This document shows positions 26,828-39,306 of a DNA stretch of 64,000 bases, piece after piece. A model generated the notes under the pieces. The model searched no databases, had not been told where the DNA came from, and saw nothing but the letters and a program-made list of their open reading frames with translations. Positions within the stretch are counted from its first letter, which is position 1. Each line of letters begins with the position of its first letter. This stretch comes from CAXBBB01 sp963793245. Lineage in GTDB: Bacteria; Bacteroidota; Rhodothermia; Rhodothermales; BA12. The position numbers were made by a program, and so were the translations under genes. Location: the NCBI GenBank assembly GCA_963793245.1, contig CAWBZG010000005.1, positions 434,001-498,000 of the forward strand. Direction: 5' to 3'.

Positions 26828-29800
26828 TTATTTGATGATGGCAAACGTTCCGGTCGTCTCGCCCACACCGGGCGCTTCGACGTGGTAGACGTACACCCCG
26901 TAGGCGACCGACAGGTTATCGTTGGTCTGCAAGTCCCAGGTGATCGTGCCGTTCAAGAGCGCGGCGGGCGTCATCGGGTCGTTCATGCCCTCGTTCATTT
27001 CGAGCGTGCGCACCAGCCGTCCGCTGACGGTAAAGATGCGGACGGTTGCCTGGGGCGGCAGGTTGATGAAGCGGATCACACGCGGTCCTCTCCCCTGGTC
27101 AAACGCCGATTGCGGCTCGAACCGGTTGGCGGCGACGTATGGGTTAGGCACGACGCGGACGCGGTCGAGTTGGCCGCGCGCCGAGTCTGCCGAGGCCGTC
27201 GACGAGCGGGTTTCGAATTCGAACGCGTCGGCTGACAGGAACGGCTTGCGCGTCACGATGGTCACCGACTCACCCGCATCCGGTGTCAGGTCCTGGTCGA
27301 GGAAGTCGAGCGTGTTGTTCAAGTCCGATCTGCCACGTCACGACGGGCGTGCCGTCGAGGTCGGTGATCGGCGGCTCGATCAGAACGAGCAGGTCGGACT
27401 CGACGCTGTCGGCTTCGAACCGCACCGGGCTATCTCCTGCCAGATCCGGGTTTGCCCCGCTGAACTTGAGGAACGCGTAGTCTACTTCGCGCCCAGTCGC
27501 CGTGTTGGTGACGCGGACGTTTGTCGGACGCGCCTGAGCAACGCGGCGGCGGCGATACTCGAGTTCAACGGATTGTCCTTCGCCATCGCCGATGATGTCG
27601 ACGCGGTAGTCCGCAGGGTTGCGCACGCCTCGGATGAAACCGGCGGAGACGTACGGGTTGAGCGTGATCGGTGCGTTTCCGCTGCCTTCGTTCCAGCCGC
27701 TCAGGTCGCGGTTGAGCGTGGTGAACGGGTCCGAAAAGAAGTTGAGGCGGAAGCCCAGCGCGTTGCCCTGATCGTCGAAGACCGGAAACTCGCCGTCCGT
27801 GCCGAACGCCTTGGAGTTCTTGACCAGCGTGTCGCCCGTAGCCACCTCGATCAGCGAGAAGTCGCGCGTCGTGAGCGTGTCGGCGATCGACGTGGTGCGC
27901 CCTTGGATGACCGTGTCGCGGAAGGCCACGCGGAAGCGGCGGCCCTGCTGCAACACGGTCGGGTCGATCACCTCGAACCCGATACGGCTCGACGTAAAGC
28001 CCTGGACGCGCTCAATGGCGTCGATCGTACCTGCACTGTAGCCACCGACCGGAGCGTTGGGCACGACGATCTGCACGTTCGGTCCGGGAATCACGGTCCC
28101 GTCGGCGCGCTGCTCGATCAGGATCGGTGTCTCGGTCGGCGAGATGTTATCGGGAATCGAGCCATAGTCGTAGGCGGTCAGCGCGTAGAAGTAGCGGATG
28201 CCGTTGGTGACGGTCGAGTCGACGTAGCTGTGCTGCAGGCCCGTGTCGTCGCCGAGGTTGAACTTGACGCCGTTCACGTCGACAGGCTGGAAGCCGCGCC
28301 GTCCGTCGCGCAGGTCGAACCGGGCGATGGGTGTGCGGTAGATCGCGCGTCCGAACCCGTCGGTGATGTTGAGCGGGTCGAGGAAGGCCGGATCGGTGGC
28401 GCGGTAGAGCAGGTAGCCTTCGAAGTCGTTCGGGTCGCGCCCGATGTCGGACAAGAACTGATCGAACGACTCTTCGGATTTGCTGTCCCAATAGAGCGTG
28501 ACGCGTCCGTCGCCCGCCACCGAAGTCAGCGTCGGCACGATGGGTGCCTGAGCAAACTGGTAGTCGGCGGCGTAGGCGTCGCGTGCGTTGTCGATGTTGC
28601 GCAGCACCTGCTCCTGGTTGCCCTCGTTGGTGGAAGCGCTAGCCGCAATACTGACGGCGAGCGAAATACGCTCGGTCTGCCCAGCGTCGAGCGGGAAGAG
28701 GCCACTGCTAACGACCAAGTCGTTCTCGCCCGGAAGCGGCGCGCGCACGTCGATGTCGCCCGGCAGCAGGTAGGTGTTGTAGAGAAAGCCGTCGCCCTGC
28801 GAGTTGAAGTTGAGCGAGAAAGCCGGGATGCGCTGCACGTTGGTGATACCGATCTGATCGGACTCACTCACGTCGGTCACGTCGATATTCTTCTCACCCG
28901 GGAAGCCTGTGCCTGCGCCGGACGTGGGCTGACCGTCGGTATCGCCCCGGTCGCCCGAGAACACGATGCCGTCGAGTCCGGTGTCGTCGCGGAGGGGATC
29001 CCAGTCGCCGTCGTTGTCGATGAAGTCGCTGCGGCTCTCGTCGATCATCTCGTCGATTCCTTCGTCGATTCCTTCGTCGATGGCGCCGTCGCCGTCGTTG
29101 TCGATGCCATCGGCGTAGCACTTGCCGATGTCACCGGCGTCCAAACCGACGAGCAGAGCCGTCGCTCGCTGCTGGCCGTCAATCGTGCTGACGACGAGGA
29201 AGCGTCCGAACGGATCGGCGGCGGCTTCGGTGACCATTTCTTGCGTCACGACCGGGCTGCCCGGCTCGGACAGATACGGAAAGGCGGCGGTAGGCGAGAC
29301 GCAGCTGTCGTCGTTATCGATTCCGTCGGCATAGCCCAGTCCGAGGTCGTCGGCATTGACCGAGAGCAGATGGACGCGCAGGCGGCGAGCGCCGGGAATC
29401 GTGTTGCGTGCGTTGAAGAACGGGTCGTTGGAGAGATACGGCCAGCGTCCGTAGGCGTCGCCCGAGGCGGCGTCGATCATCGCCTGTGTGACCTGTGGGC
29501 TGTTGCCTTCGCCGTCGCTGTCGTTGTCGATGTAGTCCGCGTAGCCCACGCCGACGCTCACGACGCCGTCTGTGCTGAGCGGGATGTTGGCGACACTCTC
29601 GTCGATCAAGCCGTTGCCGTTGTCGTCGATGCCGTTGGTCGGGTTTTCGTTGGCGATGAACGCCTCGTTCAAGACGGGGCCGTTGCACTCGCGGACCGAA
29701 CAGGGAATGGACGTGTCGGTCGAGCCGTCTCCGTCGTTGTCGATGCGGTCGATGGCGTTTCCGGGCGTTTCGAGGAACGCGATCCCCGCCACGCCGACGC

Positions 29801-30683
29801 GGTCGGCGCCGAACGGTTCGGTGCCGCGTCCATCGCTGTCGGTCAGGAAGGCGACGGCGTTGGAGAGGTCGAAGAACGGCTCGTCGTCCGCCGAGTCGCC
29901 GCCGACGAGGTCGGCCAGCCAGATCGCTACGCCGACCTGCTCGTAATCGGTCGTTCCGTCGTTGGTGACGGCGTAGAGCAGGAAGACGACGTCCTGGATC
30001 AGCACCTGGCTCCACGCCAGCACGCGCGACTCGGTGATGACGGCCAGCCCGCCGCGCGTCAAGTCGGTCGAGTCGGGATAGAACTGGTTGCTTCCGGTCA
30101 GATATCGGTCGTACTGATCGTCGCCCACCTTAAACATGAACTCCTGGTCGGCATTGAAAATGTCTTTGCCGAAAAAGCCGTTCCAGCTACCGGCCCAACC
30201 AGGATCGGTAGGGTCGGTGAGTTTGTCCGGCCACGTACCGGGCCACGAGGCCGGGTCGTCACTCTGCGCGATGCCTGCTTCGCTGCCCGACGGGTTGACA
30301 TAGCCTTCGATAGGCTGGAACGTCCAGCTGTTGTCGCTCTCCCCATCCGGGTTGACGCGGAAGTCGGCCACGTCCATAACGGTCAGGGGACCTGTCGTGC
30401 CCTGGACGCGCGCGCCTACCCACAGTTGGGAGAGGGCGACGTAGATGCGGCGCGTGTTGCGCGGAAACTCGTAGTTGACGTCGCCCGGCTGCCCCGACTG
30501 TCCCGTCTGGTTCCAGTTGGTGATCGTCGCGCGGATGTTGTTTCCGGCGATCAGGTCGGAGCGGCGCTCGAGGCGGTCGACGCGCTCGTTGCTGGGCACG
30601 TGCTCACTGCCGGGCGCGGTCTGCGCGAGGGCAGCGGGCACGCACAGCAGCGCGGTAAGCAGAAGAAGAGAGAGGCGGTTCAT
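26828..30683 (-). CDS. Very large Ca-motif-rich surface protein with FlgD-like C-terminus (one frame break)
   Basis: Joined length is about 1284 residues with a signal peptide (LLLLTALLCVPAALAQ). The middle third contains at least six Asp-rich loops like IDNDGDGSTDTS, IDDNGNGLIDES, YIDNDSDGEGNSP and GIDNDGDGAIDEGIDE, which are typical Ca2+-binding loops. The C-terminus (VPNPYVAANRFE, LPPQATVRIFTVSGRLVRTL, ITWDLQTNDN, AYGVYVYHVEAPG) is a FlgD/Por-like beta-sandwich. The frame changes at about 27320-27323, where one extra base separates TWQIGL from NNTLDFLDQDL. It sits between the TonB receptor and the PorV-like barrel, the place SusD holds in classical loci. No enzymatic motif is seen. Confidence 0.78.
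29038..29085. repeat. Four 12-bp tandem units in the Ca-motif region
   Basis: The 12-bp unit TCGTCGATTCCT is repeated in perfect or near-perfect form at 29038, 29050, 29062 and 29074. On the coding strand it gives tandem GIDE-like residues (EGIDEGIDEMIDES). Units in multiples of 12 keep frame, so copy number can vary without breaking the gene. Confidence 0.75.
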
Positions 30684-30730
30684 GCGAATCGCTTGGGCGA
30701 AATCGGAAGGAAAGAGAGAGGTCGTCAGCA

Positions 30731-33547
30731 TCAGAAGCGGATGTCGACGCCCAGGTGCATCCGGCGCGGCTCGGAGTAGAACCCTTGCTGGACGTAGAAG
30801 CCGGGGTCGTAAGCGCCGCGGCGTAGCTGGTCCTGCGTCACGTCGGGGCGACCGGTGTCGCCGTAGACACCCTGGACGTTGCGCGCGTCGAACAGGTTGT
30901 ACACCTGGGCGAACACGCGCGGACGGAAGCGACCTAGCTGGAATTCGCGGAAGACGTTGAGGTCCATGCGGAAGGTCGTCGGCAAGCGGCGGCTGTTTTC
31001 AGGCAGCGCGGACTGCACGTCTTTTCCGACCTGCGCCGCCGTAGGGAAGGCAGGCGTGTAAGGGAATCCGGCACCATACTCGCCCAGCAGCGAACCGCCC
31101 CAGCCGTTTCCGCCGACGTACACCGATCCGGCGAACTTGTGGCGCTGATCCCATCCCAGCGGAAGCAGCGAGAGCGGCGCATCGTCGCCGAGGAAGAACT
31201 GCTGGTTCTGATCCGAGAAACCACCGTCGCCGACCTGGAACGTGTAGGCTCCATTGAAGCCCCAGCCGTCGACGAACGCGCGGCCCAGTTCGAGCGTGAT
31301 GCCTCGGACGTTGGCATAGTCGCGGTTCGACCAGATCAGGTAGTTGACGCCGGGCTGCTCGGTCGTGATGACCGGGCTGACGCCGACCCAGTTGCGCACG
31401 TCGCGGTAATAGCCGACGGCCTCAAAAGTGAAGTCGCCCAAGCCCTGCTTGATGCCGATCTCGTACATCGACGTGCGTTCGGCGTCCAGGTCGGGGTTGC
31501 CGAAGATGCCGTACGTGCCACTGTCCTGGCGCAGTTTGTAGTCGTACTGATCGAACAGGCGGTCGAGCGTCGGGATCTGGAGGAAGTAGCCGTACGAGAA
31601 GCGGATGATGCCCCGGTCCGTGATCGGATAGGCGATGCCCAGGCGCGGCGACAACTGGTACTTCGCCTCAACGTCGGTGTACCAGTATTCGCGGCGCTCC
31701 TCAACCGTCCGGCGGTTGCCGTCGGTTTCCTCATCGGCAGTGATTACGCCGTCGCCGTTAGTGTCGCGGAAGATGTTGATCTTCTTGAACGGGTTGAAGA
31801 TGTTCGGATCGCTGGGATCGGTCGGCACGCGCCCTCTGCTGTCGAAGTAGTCGAAGCGCAGGCCCGCGTTGACGACGAAGCTCTCGAACTCCATCTTGTC
31901 CTGGATGTAGGCCGAAATCGTGAACGGCTTGACGTCGTCGAACGAGTTGAAGTCGAGCGACGACTCGGCAGGCTGCTCGGGCTGCAAGCCGTCCAGGTCG
32001 TTGTCGCCGTCGCGGATGGCGAAGCCTTCAAAGCGCAGGTTGTCGAACTTGGCCTGGACGCCCAGCTTGATCAGGTGCGCCTTTCCGACCTGGCTCGTGA
32101 AGTCAGCCTTGGCGAAGTAGCTCGTCGTCGTGCGTTCGAAGCGGCCCAAGTCGGTGCCGCCGCGCAGGAAACGTCCGCCGCCGGTCAGGACGGGCACAAA
32201 CTCGCCCGGACGCACCTCGACCGTATCGGGCGGCGCCAGGTTGAAGTTGTTGTAGCGCGGATCGTTGACGTCATCGTACAGGCGGCTGCTGGCCGTACGC
32301 GAGAAACGGGCGATGTCGACGGTGTAGAAGGATTTGGACGAGAGCAGGTGAGTGAACTTCATCTTGGTGTCCAGCCCGTCGTCGTAGTTGCGCTGCCGAC
32401 CGTCGGGCGACCAGCGGCGCGAGAAATCGGCTGACCGGTTCTCGGCCGTCGATCCCAGCGCGATCAGGTTGACGATCATCTTGTCGTTCAAACGGATCCT
32501 GAGGTTGGCCTGTCCGCTGAACTTGTTCGACTCTCCGAGCGGAACGAGCGCCGAGTCACCCGCGGTGCCGTCGATGTTGAAGATCCGCGAGCCGTACACC
32601 CATCCGTCGTTGCGGAAGTAGCGCCCGAGCGCGAACAGCGTCACGCGGTCGCCCAGAATTGGTCCTTCGAGCGCGAGCGTCGTGTTGGAGTAGTGCGTCG
32701 GGTTGAGGTCGAGGTAGGAGTAGGGATCTACGTCGCGATACTGAATACCGTTGACCGTCGACTCGTCGGAATTGAGGCCGCGCAGCACGTCGTCGCCGCC
32801 GTCGCCGGTGACGAGGTAGCTGCCCGTGTACGCCTCGAATGAGCCGCCCCACTTGTCGCCGCTGCCCTCTTTGGTGACGACGTTGATGATGCCCGACATC
32901 GCGTTGCCGAACTCGGCGTTGAACGTGCCTGAGATGACCTGCAACTCTTCGATGCCGTCGTTTTCAAGCTGAACCGCTGCGGATCCGTTGTACGCGTCGG
33001 TCACCGGCACGCCGTCGACCATAACGGTGACTTCGCTGGAGCGTCCGCCCCGGATGTGGATGTTGCCGTTCTGGTTGGTCACGCCCGCCTGGACGCTCAG
33101 CACATCGCTGATCTCTTGCACCGGAAGCCGGTCGATGGTTTCGCTGTTGACGCGCGCTTCGGATGAAGTCACGTCACGCCGTACCGTCTCGGCGCTGGCT
33201 TCCACGATGACTTCTTCGCCCTCGAACACCTCTTCGCGCAGTTTGAAATCGACCGTCGTGGTCAGGTCGACGCTGACGCCGACGCCTTCCTTGCGCTCGG
33301 TCGCGAAGCCGATGTAGCGCGCGACGACCGTGTACTGGCCGGGCCGCACGCCGATGATGACGAACTCACCATCCAGATCGGTCTGCGCGCCCTGGGTGGT
33401 GCCTTCGATAACGACGTTGACGCCGATGAGCGCGTCGCCGCGCCCGTCGGTGACGGTGCCTTGGATCTTGCCGGTCTGCGCAAAGGCAGGCAGCGCGAAC
33501 AGAAGCGCAAACGCGCTCAGGAGGGAGAAACGAATCACACGTATCAT
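30731..33547 (-). CDS. TonB-dependent receptor with carboxypeptidase-regulatory-like N-domain
   Basis: This 938-residue outer-membrane receptor has a signal peptide (MIRVIRFSLLSAFALLFALP). Next comes a CarboxypepD_reg-like domain (GTVTDGRGDALIGVNVVIEG, LDGEFVIIGVRPGQYTVVA), then the plug (VSDVLSVQAGV-like ISDVLSVQAGVTNQNGNIHIRGG, VMVDGVPVTDAYNG, EFGNAMSGIINVVTKEG), then a barrel ending in an aromatic residue (HLGVDIRF). The long in-frame extension back to 33916 is not used, because ATG 33547 gives the proper signal. The domain order is that of SusC-like and Rhodothermota/Cytophaga-type receptors; maltodextrin or starch fragments are the likely ligand by context. It starts 13 bp after the SurA-like gene. 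Intact. Confidence 0.92.
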   Translation of the reverse strand: MIRVIRFSLLSAFALLFALPAFAQTGKIQGTVTDGRGDALIGVNVVIEGTTQGAQTDLDGEFVIIGVRPGQYTVVARYIGFATERKEGVGVSVDLTTTVDFKLREEVFEGEEVIVEASAETVRRDVTSSEARVNSETIDRLPVQEISDVLSVQAGVTNQNGNIHIRGGRSSEVTVMVDGVPVTDAYNGSAAVQLENDGIEELQVISGTFNAEFGNAMSGIINVVTKEGSGDKWGGSFEAYTGSYLVTGDGGDDVLRGLNSDESTVNGIQYRDVDPYSYLDLNPTHYSNTTLALEGPILGDRVTLFALGRYFRNDGWVYGSRIFNIDGTAGDSALVPLGESNKFSGQANLRIRLNDKMIVNLIALGSTAENRSADFSRRWSPDGRQRNYDDGLDTKMKFTHLLSSKSFYTVDIARFSRTASSRLYDDVNDPRYNNFNLAPPDTVEVRPGEFVPVLTGGGRFLRGGTDLGRFERTTTSYFAKADFTSQVGKAHLIKLGVQAKFDNLRFEGFAIRDGDNDLDGLQPEQPAESSLDFNSFDDVKPFTISAYIQDKMEFESFVVNAGLRFDYFDSRGRVPTDPSDPNIFNPFKKINIFRDTNGDGVITADEETDGNRRTVEERREYWYTDVEAKYQLSPRLGIAYPITDRGIIRFSYGYFLQIPTLDRLFDQYDYKLRQDSGTYGIFGNPDLDAERTSMYEIGIKQGLGDFTFEAVGYYRDVRNWVGVSPVITTEQPGVNYLIWSNRDYANVRGITLELGRAFVDGWGFNGAYTFQVGDGGFSDQNQQFFLGDDAPLSLLPLGWDQRHKFAGSVYVGGNGWGGSLLGEYGAGFPYTPAFPTAAQVGKDVQSALPENSRRLPTTFRMDLNVFREFQLGRFRPRVFAQVYNLFDARNVQGVYGDTGRPDVTQDQLRRGAYDPGFYVQQGFYSEPRRMHLGVDIRF

Positions 33548-33560
33548 CGACGGGATGGGG

Positions 33561-35248
33561 TCAATCGGTGTAGAGCGGAAGAGCAGAAAGCTGAGCGAAG
33601 TCGACCTGAATGACAGTCGTTTCGCGCAAGCGAGAGAGGTGGGCGTCAACGGCACGCTCGCCCATTCGGTAGCGCACCTGCCGCTCGGCAAATGCGCGCA
33701 GTTCGGACGAGGCGAGCGGATCGGAGGCCTGGCGCGGGCCGACCTGCACCAGCGCGTAGCGACCGGCCATAGCGTAGGGACCGAGCACATCGCCCTGGGA
33801 GGCGGCGAACACGTCCGGCCCGATGATGCCCAATTCGCGCTGAGCGACGAAGCCCAAGCTGCCACCGCTACGAGCAGCGCCCGGGCGCAGGGTGTGCTGC
33901 TGAGCCAACAGCGCAAACGGCTGACCGGGAAGCAGCGCCTTCAAACTGTCGGCTTTGGCGCGCGAGTCGACGAGAATCTCGCTGACTTCGACGCGTGCAT
34001 CACGCACCATCGTATCGGCATAGCGCGCCACGTGCGCGTCGACCGAGTCAGTCGGCACGTCGACCTGCATCAGTTGCATCCGTCGCGCGTCGACCAGTCG
34101 GCGGGCGCGGGCGGCGCTCAGCTGCGATGCGAAGGTGGCCGTTTGATCGAGTCCGAGCGCGCGGGCGTCGGCCAGCATTGCTTCTTGGACGACCAGCCCT
34201 TCGACGAACGCCCGCAGATCGGCATCCGACTGCACACGGGCGCGGGTTTCCTCCGGCACGAGAGCGGCGATTTCGCGCACGTCGCCCAGCGTCCACGACT
34301 GGCGATCCCTATCCGGTCCAAACGTGACGAGCACGCGATCCAGCCACTGCCCCATCGCTTCCTCAGACGGCACGACGGCGGTTCCGGCGATCAGCGCGGC
34401 CAGATCGTCGAACACGTCAGCGTCGTAGCGTGCGCTCGAGCGCACCCGTCTGCTCGCGGACGTAGGCGGTGCGGTCTTCTAGGGCGCGCGTGCGGATGAG
34501 ATAGGCTTCGAGTTCGGGGCGCTTGGCGGCCAACTCGGTTGCCGTCGGACGCGGCAGGTCGACGCGGCTCAGTACCTGAACAATCGACCAGCCCATCGCC
34601 GTCCGAACCGGCTGCGAGACTTGCTCTATCTCCAGGTCGAAGGCCGCCTCTTCGAACGCGGGGTCCATCTCGTCGAAGCCGAACGTACCCAGGTAGCCGC
34701 CGGATGCTGCGAGCGCGCTATCGGCGAATGTCTCGGCGGCGAGTGACTCGAACGTCTCGCCTGCCGTCAACCGGGCGTGGAGCGCATCCGCACCGGCCCG
34801 CGTCGTAGCGTAGAGGTGGCGGGCTTCGGTCTGCGTGTAGACGCGGCGGACCAGATCCCCAAACTCGGCGGGCGAGACGACTTGGGTATCGTAGAATCGG
34901 GCGCGACCAAACTCGGAAAGGAGCAGCGCGCGCCGGTCCGTTTCGAGAGCGAACGCCACGTCGGGGTCGTCGACCAGTCCCAGTGCCAAGGCTTCTCCGG
35001 CCAGCAGCCGCTCGGCGACGAGGGCCGAGAGGACGCGTGCGCGCAGGCGAGCATCGTCGGCCTGCCCCGAGCGCAGCAGCGTCTGGCCATACGCCGCGAG
35101 GAACGCGTCGGACCTGATCGTATCGGCTCCTGCAACGGCGAGAACACCTGCCGGAAGCGCCGTGCCTGCGTCGACGCGCGGCTGGACCGACGTTTGCGCC
35201 TCGACTGAGAGCGGCGACGAGCAAGAAGAGAGCGAGCAGACGGGTCAT
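33561..35248 (-). CDS. SurA-like periplasmic chaperone with two parvulin domains (two frame breaks)
   Basis: Joined length is about 561 residues. The signal sequence (MTRLLALFLLVAALS) leads to a helical SurA-like region (FLAAYGQTLLRSGQADDARLR, LSALVAERLLAGEALALGL). Two parvulin-type PPIase modules follow: ASGGYLGTFGFDEMDPAFE and MGWSIVQV, then RSGGSLGFVAQRELGIIG and AGRYALVQV. Frame changes at about 35205-35215 (giving SVEAQTSVQPRVDAGTA) and about 34425-34440 (joining ALERT to YDADVFDDLAA), each an apparent extra base. SurA-type proteins escort unfolded outer-membrane proteins through the periplasm. Its start overlaps the lacI stop by four bases (ATGA) and the TonB receptor follows after 13 bp, suggesting it is made together with its likely client. 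Confidence 0.78.
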
Positions 35249-36246
35249 ACCACCACCTCCAGGCTCGAACCGCGCATGATCAGTTCGGGCGTAAAACGCG
35301 TCGTTTCTGCCGCGCGGTCGGGCGTTTCCAAGCGCGAGAGCAGACGCTCTACCGAAAGGCGGCCCATCTCATACATCGGCTGCCGCAGTGTCGACAGGCG
35401 GGCGTAGGCGCTCGGCTTGATGTCGTCGAATCCAACCACAGCGATGTCCTCCGGCACACTCAGTCCTGCGTCGTGGAGCGCGCTCAGCACACCCAGCGCC
35501 TGCACGTCGGTCGTGACGAAGACGGCGTCGGGCAGCTCGGGCATCCGAAGCAGATCCGTGGCGGCCTGATAGCCCGATTCCTCGCAGAAGCCCAGCGGAC
35601 GCAGATCGGAGGCTGAGATGATCGGTTCGAGTCCGGCCTCGGCCAGCGCACGCTCGTACCCGGCCCGACGCTGCTGCGCGACGAACGGCTCAGGCGACAC
35701 GGTGACGTGCGCGATCCGGCGGTGCCCGGCGTCGATCAGGTGCCGCGTAGCACAGTACGCCCCCTCGACATTGTCGACCAGGATCGAGTCGAACTCCGCG
35801 TCGCTCTCGTCGACCAGCACGACGCTCTGCCGCGAGCGCTGAAGCAGTCGGCGACGGTCAGGCGTGATCGGCGTCGAGAGCAGCAAAAGCCCTTCCGAGC
35901 GTCCGCGTTGCAGGGCGCGCGCGAGTTGCCCGTCGACGTCGTCCGGCGTCGGAGCGCAGTAAATGAGCAGATCGAACTCGGTCTCCAGCAGCGCTTCCTG
36001 GATGCCACGCAGCACTTCCAGATAGAAGTAGTTGGTCAAGACCGGAATGACCGCCGAGATGAGATTGGTGCTACGCCGCGCCAGACTCTGGGCCATCGCG
36101 TGAGGCCGGTAGCCCAATTCCTGCGCCACGTCCTCGACACGAGCACGCGTCGGGGCCGACACGCGTTCGCTGTTGTTGAACACGCGGGAGACGGTCGCAA
36201 TCGACACCGACGCTTCGCGGGCTATGTCGTAGATCGTGACGGGCAC
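35245..36246 (-). CDS. LacI-family transcriptional regulator of the starch locus
   Basis: This 333-residue protein has a DNA-binding domain (TIYDIAREASVSIATVSRVF) with the hinge helix region RPHAMAQSLARRST, then a periplasmic-binding-protein-like sugar domain (DSILVDNVEGAYCATRHLID, VFVTTDVQALGVLSALHDAG, VVGFDDIKPSAYARLSTLRQ). The start is GTG 36246. Two LacI-type operators flank its promoter, so it very likely represses itself and the whole downstream array until a maltodextrin-like inducer binds. Its stop overlaps the chaperone start (ATGA), supporting a single transcript. Close relatives include maltose/sucrose regulators; the inducer is inferred from context. Confidence 0.93.
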   Translation of the reverse strand: MPVTIYDIAREASVSIATVSRVFNNSERVSAPTRARVEDVAQELGYRPHAMAQSLARRSTNLISAVIPVLTNYFYLEVLRGIQEALLETEFDLLIYCAPTPDDVDGQLARALQRGRSEGLLLLSTPITPDRRRLLQRSRQSVVLVDESDAEFDSILVDNVEGAYCATRHLIDAGHRRIAHVTVSPEPFVAQQRRAGYERALAEAGLEPIISASDLRPLGFCEESGYQAATDLLRMPELPDAVFVTTDVQALGVLSALHDAGLSVPEDIAVVGFDDIKPSAYARLSTLRQPMYEMGRLSVERLLSRLETPDRAAETTRFTPELIMRGSSLEVVV

Positions 36247-36252
36247 AGAGAG

Positions 36253-36266
36253 TGTAAGCGCTTACA
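36253..36266. promoter_or_regulatory. LacI-type operator O1
   Basis: TGTAAGCGCTTACA is a perfect 14-bp palindrome with the central CG typical of LacI/GalR family operators. It lies 6 bp before the GTG start and just downstream of the -10 element, where binding would block transcription. Confidence 0.85.
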
Positions 36267-36274
36267 GGGAAGGG

Positions 36275-36303
36275 ATGTTACCGAATCACTTCGCTCAGGT
36301 CAA
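36275..36303 (-). promoter_or_regulatory. Sigma70-like promoter of the starch array
   Basis: On the minus strand TTGACC (36303-36298) is followed after exactly 17 bp by TAACAT (36280-36275), close to the TTGACA/TATAAT consensus. It lies between operators O1 and O2, so both placements support it. Confidence 0.6.
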
Positions 36304-36311
36304 GTCCAAAA

Positions 36312-36325
36312 GGAAAGCGCTTACA
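36312..36325. promoter_or_regulatory. LacI-type operator O2 (imperfect)
   Basis: GGAAAGCGCTTACA shares the right half and core of O1 but has two changed bases in the left arm. Its centre is 59 bp from that of O1, and it begins 8 bp upstream of the -35 element. Confidence 0.7.
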
Positions 36326-36439
36326 TGAAAATGGCCGAGAGTCCGTTGAACCGTCGCCTAGCCGCGCTGAGCGGGCTGTGAACCACTCGGCTTCACCATC
36401 GGTGGCGCAGTGCAGAGGCCGCAACCGCACGAGTGGAGA

Positions 36440-36763
36440 CTACTCGGCCCCCGCCGGATCCCATAGATGAGCGTCCAGGTCAACGCTGTCGTCTGGCCGA
36501 AAAGCAACGCCTTCCGACTCCAGTCGCTCGCGCATGAGGGTCGGCGTTTCGAAGTGACGGGCGCCCGTCAGTTCGCCTCTTCGGTTGAGCACGCGATGGC
36601 ACGGGAGAGGAGTGCCGGCGGCAGCCTTCATCGCCCAACCGACGGCGCGCGCGCTCCGCCCCGACGCCAAATGTCGGGCGATGTGGCCGTACGTCGTCAC
36701 GCGTCCGTGCGGGATCTCGGCGACGACGGCCCAGACGCGATCGAAGAACGTATCGTCGGCCAT
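36440..36763 (-). CDS. MGMT-family (O6-alkylguanine transferase-like) DNA-binding protein
   Basis: This 107-residue protein consists only of the MGMT DNA-binding/active-site domain: FDRVWAVVAEIPHGRVTTYG, the winged-helix ARHLASGRSARAVGWAM, and the active-site motif PLPCHRVLNRRGELTG. The cysteine of PCHR is retained, unlike in the alkyltransferase-like proteins that replace it with Trp, so transferase activity is possible although the N-terminal Ada-type domain is absent. ATG 36763 is two bases after the stop of the histidine kinase gene, so the two are translated as a unit. Confidence 0.85.
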   Translation of the reverse strand: MADDTFFDRVWAVVAEIPHGRVTTYGHIARHLASGRSARAVGWAMKAAAGTPLPCHRVLNRRGELTGARHFETPTLMRERLESEGVAFRPDDSVDLDAHLWDPAGAE

Positions 36764-36765
36764 CG

Positions 36766-39216
<2,451 letters not shown>

Positions 39217-39306
39217 GATCGTCCCCGCTCACGTGACGACGACGCGACGCCTGGTATGGAGACAACTATATGGCGTTAGTTTGCCGCTCTCCCCCTCACC
39301 TCTTAC

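Noticed and set aside
26922..30779. A 1285-codon open frame on the plus strand opposite the FlgD-like gene
   Set aside because: It is antisense to a gene with signal peptide, Ca loops and a recognisable C-terminal domain. Its translation is low-complexity (Val/Asp/Arg-rich) with no domain. Codon bias in GC-rich DNA commonly leaves the antisense frame open, although its length is striking.
33548..33916. A 123-codon N-terminal extension of the TonB receptor
   Set aside because: It overlaps the chaperone gene in another frame and has no protein-like composition; ATG 33547 starts a perfect signal peptide.
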